A DNA stretch of 28,614 nucleotides from assembly GCA_934183325.1 (NCBI GenBank), contig CAKPSH010000017.1, positions 1 through 28,614 of the forward strand. Reading direction: 5' to 3'. The stretch comes from an uncultured Clostridia bacterium. GTDB taxonomy: Bacteria; Bacillota; Clostridia; TANB77; CAG-508. The translations under genes were made by a program, and so were the position numbers. The notes under the pieces were generated by a model. The model ran no database searches. It was not told the origin of the DNA and saw only the letters and a list, made by a program, of their open reading frames with translations. Shown piece by piece: positions 16,555 to 24,352 of this stretch (position 1 is the first letter of the stretch; the number at the start of each line of letters is the position of its first letter).

Positions 16555-17107
16555 TTATTCACGTTCACCATCGTCTTTTTCTTTTCCAGCCACACCATCT
16601 ATAAATGACCTTGCAGTGTCTATTGCTCCAGTCACTCTATCTACAGTATTTTTTCTTACTGTTTCTACAACTTTGCCAGGTATATTTCTTACATTTTCTC
16701 CTAACTGTCTTGCTTTTTCTAGTTTAACTTGTTTTATTGCTTCTTTTTTATCTTCATATGTTTTTCCTATTTCTTTCCTTTTTTCTCTTCTATCGGCTAT
16801 TTTTTCTTGATACTTTTCTTTTGCACGTTTCATCTCTGCAATTCTTTGTTTTAGTAGCATTTTTCTAGCATTAATTTCTTTTCTTATAGCCAATCTTCTT
16901 GCTATTTCTTTTGGATTTAATGTAATTGATTTTGAAGCCAATTGATATTCATCTGCTTTTAAACTTTCCTTTAAATACTTTACACTATATTTCCAATACT
17001 TTGCATTTTCAGCAGCATCTTTACAAGCTCTTACAACTTTTTTCCAATCAGACGCAAAGTCGATTCCGTACCATTTTTAATTCCTTTGCTTTTCCTTCAA
17101 CAGACAT
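16555..17107 (-). CDS. Unknown coiled-coil protein, broken by a +1 frameshift
   Basis: I do not recognise this protein. A good start (ATG at 17107, run of five G upstream) opens MSVEGKAKELKM but stops after 19 codons. The next frame is open without a start from there to 16555 and reads YGIDFASDWKKVVRACKDAA and onward. If the run of five A (plus-strand T 17074-17078) were four, the two would join as KELKWYGIDFASD, giving a 183-residue protein. Without the repair, only a TTG at 16941 could start a 128-residue fragment. The protein is very rich in Lys, Arg and Glu, with a predicted long helix (about residues 65-140), and has no signal peptide or membrane segment. It is third in an operon of unknowns, 19 bases after the second. 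Real mutation, programmed shift and sequencing error are all possible. Confidence 0.6.
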
Positions 17108-17126
17108 TTTTTATTCCCCCATTTAT

Positions 17127-17603
17127 TTAATAATTGCATTTAAATCCAAAGAACATTTTTATTTTATCAAACATTCTTTGATACCATTTTTGTTCTTTTA
17201 TTATCATTAATGCATTTTCAGTATCCCTTATTGCATCTTCTTTAATTTCTTCGTTTTTATTTATTTGATTTTGGTTAAACATTTTGTCTACACTGTATTT
17301 TTTCTTTTCTTCATCTTGAATTCTTTTTAAATTATTATTTAGCTGTTTAGTAATATCCTCTTTTTCTTCAGTTGTACACCAATAATTAACATCAATAAGT
17401 GCAAATAATGATAAACTTTCTTTTGACATTCCCTGTTGTATTAAATTTTTATCTACATTATATTTTGGATTATATTTATCATCTTTATTTTCGCTTATTA
17501 GATCCATTAGTTTTTCTGGTATTCTTTTTATATATTCTTCTCCTAATTCATATAGTAAACTATTAACTTCTGAAAATACTCTTGCATTAGCTACAGCTTC
17601 CAT
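17127..17603 (-). CDS. Conserved clostridial protein of unknown function
   Basis: 158 residues, not assignable to a named family. The N-terminus MEAVANARVFSEVNSLLYEL and the region YNPKYNVDKNLIQQGMSKES, followed by ALIDVNYWCTTEEKE, resemble a group of unnamed proteins I recall from many clostridial genomes, which share an 'NARV-x-EV' start, a 'IP' helix and a conserved Tyr-Trp near position 75. It looks soluble and helical, with a basic, aromatic C-terminus (WYQRMFDKIKMFFGF) that could be an amphipathic helix. Its ATG directly follows the stop of the gene before it (TAAATG), so the two are probably translationally coupled. Confidence 0.75.
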   Translation of the reverse strand: MEAVANARVFSEVNSLLYELGEEYIKRIPEKLMDLISENKDDKYNPKYNVDKNLIQQGMSKESLSLFALIDVNYWCTTEEKEDITKQLNNNLKRIQDEEKKKYSVDKMFNQNQINKNEEIKEDAIRDTENALMIIKEQKWYQRMFDKIKMFFGFKCNY

Positions 17604-17822
17604 TTATTTTCCCTCCATTTCAAAATCTTCATCTTTAGTATCAATTATTTCTTCTTTTTCTTCCTCTTCGTTATCATCTCTTGATGCTTCATCATTTGCT
17701 TGTTCATTATCTGCTCTTTGTTTTTCTTGTAAAGCTACTATAACTTTTTTACTATTATTTAAATCATCTGGTATAAGTTCTTTATAATTATCACGTATTT
17801 TTTCTAGTGTACCTCTTTCCAT
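17604..17822 (-). CDS. Small acidic protein of unknown function
   Basis: 72 residues. I chose the ATG at 17822 because AAAGGGG lies seven bases upstream; an upstream ATG in the same frame (17888) would translate the dispersed repeat and is not credible. The N-terminal half (ERGTLEKIRDNYKELIPDDL) is helical. The C-terminal half is extremely acidic and probably disordered (DDNEEEEKEEIIDTKDED). No known family recognised. It is the first gene of a three-gene operon, behind a leader of about 250 bases, and its stop touches the next start. Confidence 0.7.
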   Translation of the reverse strand: MERGTLEKIRDNYKELIPDDLNNSKKVIVALQEKQRADNEQANDEASRDDNEEEEKEEIIDTKDEDFEMEGK

Positions 17823-17851
17823 ATTATATCCCCTTTCATTCTCAGAACATG

Positions 17852-17923
17852 AAAAACAAGAATAACATTTTCTAAGTGCCAAAGGCACATAAGAAAATTT
17901 AATTCTTCTATAATTATCTTCTA
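17852..17923 (-). repeat. Dispersed 72-bp hairpin repeat, copy 1
   Basis: 70 of 72 bases match 28543-28614. It contains an inverted repeat (17867-17898) with a perfect GTGCC / GGCAC core, a three-base loop and outer arms ATTTTCT / AGAAAAT. On the minus strand a T-rich stretch follows. It sits in the 5' leader of the unknown operon, about 30 bases before its first start codon. One of the two differences falls in the loop, leaving the stem intact. Confidence 0.85.
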
Positions 17924-17960
17924 AGGAAACTCACTATTTCATAGATGACTTTCCTAAGAA
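17919..17960 (-). other. Second leader hairpin next to the repeat
   Basis: Arms TTCTAAGGAAA (17919-17929) and TTTCCTAAGAA (17950-17960) pair at 10 of 11 positions, and an inner CTAT / ATAG pairing closes a GAA loop on the minus strand. It overlaps the end of the repeat; whether it belongs to the repeat unit cannot be seen because copy 2 is cut off by the window end. Confidence 0.6.
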
Positions 17961-17963
17961 TAT

Positions 17964-18000
17964 GAGAAAAACTAATCCTAAATAACTTAAGGATTAGTTT
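17964..18000 (-). terminator. Terminator or attenuator in the leader of the unknown operon
   Basis: An 11-base-pair perfect stem (17969-17979 with 17990-18000) and a ten-base loop; on the minus strand a run of T follows the second arm. It could end transcripts of the transglutaminase-like gene, but it lies downstream of the promoter at 18087-18115, so it could also attenuate the unknown operon or end a short RNA of about 115 bases. Confidence 0.75.
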
Positions 18001-18086
18001 CATAATTTACTACATTCATATATTTATTTGCTTATATCCACTTTCTTTTGTTAATTATTTTTCTTCCTTTTGTTACTTATAATCTT

Positions 18087-18115
18087 ATTATACATTACTG
18101 TTTTTTATTTTGCAA
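18087..18115 (-). promoter_or_regulatory. Sigma-A promoter of the unknown operon
   Basis: On the minus strand, TTGCAA (18110-18115) and a perfect TATAAT (18087-18092) are 17 bases apart, directly after the stop of the transglutaminase-like gene. It predicts a start near 18080 and an untranslated leader of about 258 bases. The 233-base gap 17889-18121 holds this promoter, the terminator-like hairpin, the second leader hairpin and part of the repeat. Confidence 0.7.
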
Positions 18116-18121
18116 CATTTT

Positions 18122-19723
18122 TTACAATGATAACTCATTATCTTCTTTTATATTTTTTTTAACTTCATTATCATGATTTAAATTTTGTTTTTCTTTCTCT
18201 GATATACTATAATTTCTCATATCCCAAGATGGTAACTTATTTTGATCGTGAATTATATTTTGAGTTACTTGTTCTGATTTTGCTCCTTTTATATTAGTTC
18301 TAGCCTTTAATAATTTTCTTACAATCTTTTTTGGAGATATTCTTTTTACACTTTTCATTAATTTGACTTTCATTTTTCTTAAAGTTCTTCCATTTGGCAA
18401 TCTAATTTTTCCTATATATTTATATCCTAGTTTTTCTCCTTTTTCTTTTTCTGTTAGTGTATGTTCACACTTCACACCTGTAATATTTTTTCTTTTTTTA
18501 CTTAATTCTGCATCTGTTTTATAGCACCATTTTAATGGTAATATTCCTGAATCCCAAGTTGGGTCAAAATTATACCATTCTCCATCTATTTTACATTTTA
18601 CCCAGGCATGACGTTCTCCTATATACTTTTTTCCATTTTCATCTTTAAAAATATATATCCCTATTTTTCCTTTTCTTTTTTTATATTTTTCTAAATCTTC
18701 CTCACTAAAATTTTCTGCTACCTCTTTTTTTACCACGTCTCCTTCAACATATTCCGCTTCTATTCCAGCCAATGCTAAAGCATTTCTTAATATTTCAGCA
18801 TAACCTGCACATACACATTTTCCATTCAATAATCCACTTTTCAAATTTCTACTATCATCCAGTTGTTCCTCTGCATATTCTTTTTCTCTATCATTTTTAG
18901 GATATGCTGCTGGACGATCATAAATTATGCTTTCTACTATTCTTTCATATATTATTCTAAATTTTTCACTTTCGCTTTGACATTTTTCTGTTCCTCGAAC
19001 AATTAATTCAAGTTTTTTTCTTATTTCTATATAAGTATCAATATCATATATATATCTTAGGTCATATTCTTCTACGTCTTCATTTACTTGAACATACTTT
19101 ATTCCTTGTTTTCTTAGTTTTTTTAATTTTTCAATTGGCAATTTTGTTACATCTTTTATATATTTAGTAGTATCTACAATAATTTGCTCCTCTATTGGAT
19201 ATCTATCTTCTACAATTTGTTTTTTTCCATCCACAATTCTTTCTTTTACGCTTACTATTTCTGAAATGCCTAATCTTTTCCATTCTTGAAATTCAGTTAT
19301 ATAAATATCAGTAGCTTTTCTTAATTTTATAGTTAGTTTTTCTGCTTTATTTTTCATTTCTGGTATTAAACTTTTATTATTGTCTATTTCACTTTTTCTC
19401 TTAAATCTAATTTCCTTTATTATATCAATATTTGCATACACTCTTGAATATAAATATTTTTTATATTCTTCTACATTTAAAGCTCTATTTATATGTATTT
19501 TTACATTTTGAGAACATTTGCAAATTTTTTCAAGTAATTCAATTTCTAATCCATAGTTGATTTCTATTTCATCTATATGATTTATTTTTAACAATACTTC
19601 TTGTTCTTCTTCACTAATTATACCTAATACTGTTACTTTTGCAAATTCATTATTTTTTATTTTTGCAAACTTGATATCTTCAATCTTTTCATATTCTTTT
19701 TGTCCAATTTGTAATTTAATCAT
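18122..19723 (-). CDS. Transglutaminase-like domain protein
   Basis: A 533-residue protein of unknown role with a transglutaminase-like (papain-fold) core. The triad is visible: Cys305 in GKCVCAGYAEILRNALALAG, His372 in ERHAWVKCKIDGEWYNFDPT and Asp387 in that same block. The NALALAGIEAEYVEG segment after the Cys is typical of the superfamily. The first 250 residues have no recognised domain; they are charged, without signal peptide or membrane helix, and include short Leu/Ile-rich units. The C-terminus (about 445-533) is basic. A cytoplasmic cysteine protease or amide-processing enzyme is possible, but the substrate is unknown. I chose the ATG at 19723 with AAAGGA upstream; an ATG nine codons earlier (19750) is the alternative and overlaps the stop of a tiny reading frame. 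Confidence 0.8.
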   Translation of the reverse strand: MIKLQIGQKEYEKIEDIKFAKIKNNEFAKVTVLGIISEEEQEVLLKINHIDEIEINYGLEIELLEKICKCSQNVKIHINRALNVEEYKKYLYSRVYANIDIIKEIRFKRKSEIDNNKSLIPEMKNKAEKLTIKLRKATDIYITEFQEWKRLGISEIVSVKERIVDGKKQIVEDRYPIEEQIIVDTTKYIKDVTKLPIEKLKKLRKQGIKYVQVNEDVEEYDLRYIYDIDTYIEIRKKLELIVRGTEKCQSESEKFRIIYERIVESIIYDRPAAYPKNDREKEYAEEQLDDSRNLKSGLLNGKCVCAGYAEILRNALALAGIEAEYVEGDVVKKEVAENFSEEDLEKYKKRKGKIGIYIFKDENGKKYIGERHAWVKCKIDGEWYNFDPTWDSGILPLKWCYKTDAELSKKRKNITGVKCEHTLTEKEKGEKLGYKYIGKIRLPNGRTLRKMKVKLMKSVKRISPKKIVRKLLKARTNIKGAKSEQVTQNIIHDQNKLPSWDMRNYSISEKEKQNLNHDNEVKKNIKEDNELSL

Positions 19724-19746
19724 TTTATGTCCTTTCTTATTAATAC

Positions 19747-19896
19747 TCATAATTTTTTTAATTTCTGCTTAATCTCAAACGTTAATCTTGATTTCTCTTT
19801 TTTTATATTCAGAATATTATTTATACCTGTCGTAGATATGTTTTGTATATTTATTTTTCTTAAAAATAAAAACAGATTATCTTTAAGAAAATCCAT
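19747..19896 (-). CDS. Possible 49-residue small protein (doubtful)
   Basis: A short reading frame with ATG at 19896, AAAGGA six bases upstream, and a stop that overlaps the alternative start of the transglutaminase-like gene as ATGA. It would encode a Lys/Ile/Asn-rich peptide (starts MDFLKDNLFLFLRK). Its start lies in the loop of the mutS terminator and no family is recognised, so chance is likely. Confidence 0.2.
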   Translation of the reverse strand: MDFLKDNLFLFLRKINIQNISTTGINNILNIKKEKSRLTFEIKQKLKKL

Positions 19897-19925
19897 TAAT
19901 TTCCTTTATTTATTAATCTGTTTTT
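19868..19925 (-). terminator. Rho-independent terminator of mutS
   Basis: The minus strand has 12-base arms AAAAACAGATTA / TAATCTGTTTTT, an inner pairing of AAGGAAA with TTTTCTT, and a further T-run after the second arm. It begins 11 bases past the mutS stop. Confidence 0.75.
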
Positions 19926-19936
19926 ATCTTATATAA

Positions 19937-22546
19937 TTATGAAGCTTGTTCTTTTAATTTAACCAATATATTTAATGCCTCTATTGGTGTTAATTCGTCG
20001 ACATTTATTTTATCGATTTCATGTGCAATTTCTGCAATTTTATAATTGTACATACTAAGTTGTCCTGCAACTTCGTCTTCTTTTTTTGCCTTTTTTTGTC
20101 CTAATATGCTTTTTCTCTCCAAACTTCTTAATATTTCATTTGCACTTTTTAATACTTCCTTTGGTACTCCCGCTAATTTTGCCACATGTATACCATAGCT
20201 TTCATCTGTTCCACCTTCAATAATCTTCCTTAAGAATATTATATCTTCGCCTTTTTCTTTTACAGCAATTGAATAGTTTTTAACTCCTTCTTGTTCTTTT
20301 TCTAATTCTATTAGTTCATGGTAATGTGTTGCAAATAATGTTTTTGCTCCACATTTTTCTTTATCTGCAATATATTTTGCAACTGCCCAAGCAATAGATA
20401 ATCCATCATAAGTTGAAGTTCCTCTACCTATTTCGTCTAATATTATTAAACTATTACTCGTTGCATCTTTTAGAATATTAGCAACTTCCATCATTTCTAC
20501 CATAAATGTACTTTCGCCCATACTTAAATCATCTGAAGCTCCAACTCTTGTAAAGATTTTATCAACTACTCCTATTTTTGCACTATCCGCTGGTACAAAA
20601 CTTCCCATTTGTGCCATTAATGTTATTAGTGCTACTTGTCTCATATAAGTTGATTTTCCTGCCATATTTGGTCCTGTAATAATTGAAAGTCTATCTGATG
20701 ATTTGTTTAAATATGTATCATTTCCTATAAAACTTCCATTTGGTAGCATTTTTTCTATTACTGGATGACGTCCATTTTTTATTTCTATTTCGTCTCCTTC
20801 ATTAACCTCTGGCATCACATAATTCATATCTTCAGCGACTGTAGCAAATGAAGTTAGTACATCTAATGTTGCTATAATTGTTGCCGTTTTTTGTATTCTT
20901 TCTATTTGTTTTGCGATTTTGTTTCTTACATCTAGGAATAAATTGTATTCTAAATCTACTAGCTTTCCTTCAGCACCTAAAATTTCTTCCTCTAATTTTT
21001 TTAGTTCTTCTGTTATGTATCTTTCTCCAGTAGTTAAAGTTTGTTTTCTTATATATCTTTCTGGAACCAAATTCAAATATGATTTTGTAACTTCTATATA
21101 ATATCCAAATACTTTATTATAGCTTACTCTTAAATTCTTTATTCCTGTTTTTTCTCTTTCTCTTGCTTCTAGTTCTACTAGCCATTTCTTACCATTTGTT
21201 GTTGCTTCTTTATATCTATCTGCTTCTTCATTATAGCCTTGTTTTATTATATTTCCCTCTTTTATTACAATTGGAGGGTCATCTATTATTGCTTTTTCAA
21301 TTAATTCATATACGTCTTGAACTTCATCTAGGTTTTCATATAAATTTCTTAACATCGGAGATTTTGTTGTACTAAGTATTTGTTTTATTTCAGGTAATTT
21401 TCCTAATGAATTTTTTAATGAAACCATATCTCTTGCATTTGCATTTCCATAAGATATTTTTCCAACTAGTCTTTCTATATCATATACTTTCTTCAAATTT
21501 TCTTGTACATCAGATTTTAATATTAAATTTTCTTTTAACTCTTTTACCGCTTCGAGCCTATTTTGTATTTCATCTACATCTATTAAAGGATCATTTATCC
21601 ATCTTCTTAAATGTCTTCCTCCCATTGATGTTGATGTTTTATCTAATACCCAAAGTAAAGTTCCTTTTTTGCTCTTGTCTTTCATTCTTTCTGTAATTTC
21701 TAAATTTCTTCTTGCTGTAATGTCTAAAGACATATATCTTGTGGTATTATAAATTTTTATCCAATTTATATTTTCTATTTCCATTTTTTGCATTTGTGTT
21801 ATATAGCTTAGTAATGCGTTTATAGCTGAAATCGCAAGTAATCTATCTTTATATTCTGTTATTTCATTATCTTTCATATCTAATAATTTATACTTACTTG
21901 TAATTTTCTCAACCTCTGCACTAAAATATTGTTCTTCAAAGTTTGAAATATAACAATTTTCAAATCTTTGCGAAATTTTAGACATTTCCTCCATTGTTGA
22001 GCTCATTAGTTCATTCGTTACTATCTCTACTGGTGAATATCTTGCTATTTCATCTAGTAATTTTGCAAAATTGTTTGTTTCTTTTATTTGAGTTGCATAG
22101 AAATCTCCCGTAGATACATCACATACTGCTACTCCAAAGAATATTCCTTGTTTATATATAGACATTATATAATTGTTCTTTTTCTCTTCTAGAACAGTAT
22201 CGTCTAACATTGTTCCTGGTGTTACAATTCTTACTACTCCTCTTTTTACCATCCCTTTGGCTGTTTTTGGATCTTCTAGTTGTTCACAAATTGCTACTTT
22301 ATATCCTTTTTCTATTAATCTTGCTATATATATATTTGCCGCATGGTATGGAATTCCGCACATTGGTGCTCTTTCTTCCATTCCGCATTCTTTTCCTGTT
22401 AATGTAAGTTCCAATTCTCTTGATACTTCTATTGCATCATCAAAAAACATTTCATAGAAGTCTCCCAATCTATAAAATAAAATGCAATCTTTGTACTCTG
22501 CTTTCATATTTAAATAGTGTTGCATCATAGGTGAATATTCTGCCAT
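19937..22546 (-). CDS. mutS: DNA mismatch repair protein MutS
   Basis: Recognises mismatches and small loops and starts repair. Its 869 residues cover all domains: the mismatch-binding domain with the Phe-x-Glu motif as FYE at 30-32 (GDFYEMFFDDA), the connector, the lever and clamp helices (about 260-560), and the ABC-type ATPase with Walker A GPNMAGKS at 625-632, LDEIGRGTSTYDGLSIAWAV (Walker B and following), THYHEL, and a C-terminal helix-turn-helix. Start chosen by the family's MMQ-x-YL N-terminus and a GGGGGC ribosome binding site. mutL, often the next gene, is not present downstream; a terminator follows. Confidence 0.98.
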   Translation of the reverse strand: MAEYSPMMQHYLNMKAEYKDCILFYRLGDFYEMFFDDAIEVSRELELTLTGKECGMEERAPMCGIPYHAANIYIARLIEKGYKVAICEQLEDPKTAKGMVKRGVVRIVTPGTMLDDTVLEEKKNNYIMSIYKQGIFFGVAVCDVSTGDFYATQIKETNNFAKLLDEIARYSPVEIVTNELMSSTMEEMSKISQRFENCYISNFEEQYFSAEVEKITSKYKLLDMKDNEITEYKDRLLAISAINALLSYITQMQKMEIENINWIKIYNTTRYMSLDITARRNLEITERMKDKSKKGTLLWVLDKTSTSMGGRHLRRWINDPLIDVDEIQNRLEAVKELKENLILKSDVQENLKKVYDIERLVGKISYGNANARDMVSLKNSLGKLPEIKQILSTTKSPMLRNLYENLDEVQDVYELIEKAIIDDPPIVIKEGNIIKQGYNEEADRYKEATTNGKKWLVELEAREREKTGIKNLRVSYNKVFGYYIEVTKSYLNLVPERYIRKQTLTTGERYITEELKKLEEEILGAEGKLVDLEYNLFLDVRNKIAKQIERIQKTATIIATLDVLTSFATVAEDMNYVMPEVNEGDEIEIKNGRHPVIEKMLPNGSFIGNDTYLNKSSDRLSIITGPNMAGKSTYMRQVALITLMAQMGSFVPADSAKIGVVDKIFTRVGASDDLSMGESTFMVEMMEVANILKDATSNSLIILDEIGRGTSTYDGLSIAWAVAKYIADKEKCGAKTLFATHYHELIELEKEQEGVKNYSIAVKEKGEDIIFLRKIIEGGTDESYGIHVAKLAGVPKEVLKSANEILRSLERKSILGQKKAKKEDEVAGQLSMYNYKIAEIAHEIDKINVDELTPIEALNILVKLKEQAS

Positions 22547-22588
22547 TGATAAGCCCCCGTTTCGATTTTTTTCAACATTTTTGTTCGT

Positions 22589-22617
22589 ATTTTATCACAA
22601 TCGAATGGTAAATTCAA
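22589..22617 (-). promoter_or_regulatory. mutS promoter
   Basis: On the minus strand, TTGAAT (22612-22617) and TAAAAT (22589-22594) are 17 bases apart, about 45 bases before the mutS start in the divergent mutS-spoIVA gap. Confidence 0.65.
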
Positions 22618-22691
22618 GTGATTTAATGCTTCTTAGCGTTATATGTACTTATAGTTTTTATTGATGAATATATCTTGTTTTTCAATATTTT

Positions 22692-22749
22692 TTGTAATAT
22701 TTATTTGTTTTTCCTAATATACATTTACAAATAAAGTTTATCGTACAAA
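22692..22749 (+). promoter_or_regulatory. Candidate spoIVA promoter region
   Basis: spoIVA is a mother-cell sigma-E gene in Bacillus. A weak sigma-E-like pair is seen: TACATTT (22720-22726), a 15-base spacer and CGTACAAA (22742-22749; consensus CATACAnT). A sigma-A-like pair, TTGTAA (22692-22697) and TAATAT (22715-22720) with 17 bases between, overlaps it. Which one is used cannot be decided by eye. Confidence 0.35.
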
Positions 22750-22779
22750 CATTTTGTATATATTATATGGAGGTTAAAT

Positions 22780-24258
22780 ATGGAAAATTCAAATTTATAT
22801 CAGGATATACAATCCAGAACTGATGGAGACATTTATGTCGGTGTTGTTGGACCTGTTAGAACCGGTAAATCTACATTTATTAAACGTTTTATGGATTTAC
22901 TTGTAATTCCCAATATCGAAAATGAATATAAAAAAGAACGTGCAAAAGATGAATTACCACAAAGTGCTGGTGGCAGAACTATTATGACTACAGAGCCTAA
23001 ATTTGTTCCTAATGAAGCTGTTCAAATTCACTTAGGTGATAATTTGAAATTTAAAGCAAGGCTTGTAGATTGTGTAGGATACTTGGTTAATAATGCTATT
23101 GGCTATTTAGAAGATGATGTCCCTAGAATGGTTAAGACTCCTTGGTCTGACGAGGAAATTCCTTTTGAAAAAGCTGCTGAAATAGGGACAAAAAAAGTTA
23201 TTGATGAGCATTCCACAATAGGTATTTTGATTACTACTGATGGAAGTTTTACAGATATTCCTAGAGAAGATTATATTAATGCTGAGGAACGTGTTGTAAA
23301 AGAATTAAAAGCTTTGAACAAACCTTTTGTTATTGTTTTAAATAGTTCTGAACCCAGATCTGAATATGCAACACAGCTTTCTCAAAAACTTGAAGAAAAA
23401 TATGGTGTTTCTGTAATGCCTCTCAACTGTGCTGAACTTGATATAGAAGATATTAATACTATGTTTAGTAAAATTCTTTATGAATTTCCTATTGAACAAA
23501 TGAATATAAAACTTCCTAAATGGGTTGATTCTTTAGAAGAGTCTCATTGGTTAAAGCAGAAACTTTACTCAGATATTAAAACTGCTTTTACTGATATAAG
23601 AGTTTTGAAAGAAGTAAAACCTAGTGTAGATAATATTCATTCTACAGATATTATTGCAAATAGTATTCTTAATGAAATTAATTTAGGTAATGGTAATATA
23701 AATATTTCTATCGAATTAAAAGATAATCTATTTTATCAAATTTTAAGCGACCTTACAGGCGTTACTGTTGCTGATGAAGGTGATCTATTCTCTGTTCTTA
23801 CTGCTTTTGCTAAAACCAAGAAGGAATATGATAAAATTTCATATGCCCTTGAATCTGCTAAAGCTACTGGTTATGGTATCGTTACTCCTGGCATGGAAGA
23901 TTTAATTCTTGATGAGCCTGAAATTGTTAAACAAGGTTCTAAATTTGGTGTTAAACTAAAAGCTACTGCACCTAGTCTTCATATTATTCGTGCCAATATT
24001 GAAACTGAAGTTTCTCCTATTGTTGGTTCTGAGAAGCAATCAGAAGAACTTGTTAATTACTTATTATCTGAATTTGAAAATGATCCTAAAAAGATTTGGG
24101 AATCTAACATCTTTGGAAAGAACTTACATGAACTAGTTAATGAAGGCTTGCAAAATAAATTGTCTCGTATGCCTGAAGATGCTCAAGGAAAACTTCAAGA
24201 GACTTTGGAAAGAATTGTCAATGAAGGTAGTGGTGGATTAATTTGTATTATATTATAA
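22780..24258 (+). CDS. spoIVA: Stage IV sporulation protein A (spore coat morphogenetic ATPase)
   Basis: Polymerises on the forespore surface in an ATP-dependent way and forms the base layer on which the spore coat is built. The 492 residues match the family end to end: an N-terminal TRAFAC-like ATPase domain with Walker A GPVRTGKS at 24-31, LPQSAGGRTIMTTEPKF, the LVDCVGYLV motif and HSTIGILITTDGSFTDIPRE, then a middle domain and a C-terminal domain ending in the hydrophobic GGLICIIL that in Bacillus is needed for membrane targeting through SpoVM. GGAGG lies seven bases before the ATG. It is transcribed away from mutS. Its presence implies the organism forms spores or descends from a spore former. 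Confidence 0.97.
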   Translation: MENSNLYQDIQSRTDGDIYVGVVGPVRTGKSTFIKRFMDLLVIPNIENEYKKERAKDELPQSAGGRTIMTTEPKFVPNEAVQIHLGDNLKFKARLVDCVGYLVNNAIGYLEDDVPRMVKTPWSDEEIPFEKAAEIGTKKVIDEHSTIGILITTDGSFTDIPREDYINAEERVVKELKALNKPFVIVLNSSEPRSEYATQLSQKLEEKYGVSVMPLNCAELDIEDINTMFSKILYEFPIEQMNIKLPKWVDSLEESHWLKQKLYSDIKTAFTDIRVLKEVKPSVDNIHSTDIIANSILNEINLGNGNINISIELKDNLFYQILSDLTGVTVADEGDLFSVLTAFAKTKKEYDKISYALESAKATGYGIVTPGMEDLILDEPEIVKQGSKFGVKLKATAPSLHIIRANIETEVSPIVGSEKQSEELVNYLLSEFENDPKKIWESNIFGKNLHELVNEGLQNKLSRMPEDAQGKLQETLERIVNEGSGGLICIIL

Positions 24259-24261
24259 TAC

Positions 24262-24290
24262 TTGCACCTTTTCAAAATTTGTGATAAGAT
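24262..24290 (+). promoter_or_regulatory. Promoter of the unknown gene after spoIVA
   Basis: TTGCAC (24262-24267) and TAAGAT (24285-24290) are 17 bases apart, starting four bases after the spoIVA stop. A small hairpin (TGTAGT / ACTACA, 24299-24316) would lie at the very 5' end of the transcript. Confidence 0.55.
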
Positions 24291-24352
24291 TATGTCAATG
24301 TAGTTGGTTGACTACAGGTTTCACTTTGCAAATCCAATGAGGAGGTTTCTTT

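Noticed and set aside
17823..17888. N-terminal extension of the small acidic protein through the repeat
   Set aside because: It is translation of the noncoding hairpin repeat; a well-placed ribosome binding site marks the ATG at 17822.
17985..18025. Ten-codon leader peptide (MNVVNYETNP) whose stop falls in the terminator-like stem, hinting at translational attenuation
   Set aside because: No usable ribosome binding site and no run of regulatory codons; short frames like this are expected by chance.
22548..22779. Possible riboswitch in the mutS-spoIVA gap
   Set aside because: No convincing long-stem structure or known aptamer core; the gap is explained by two divergent promoters.
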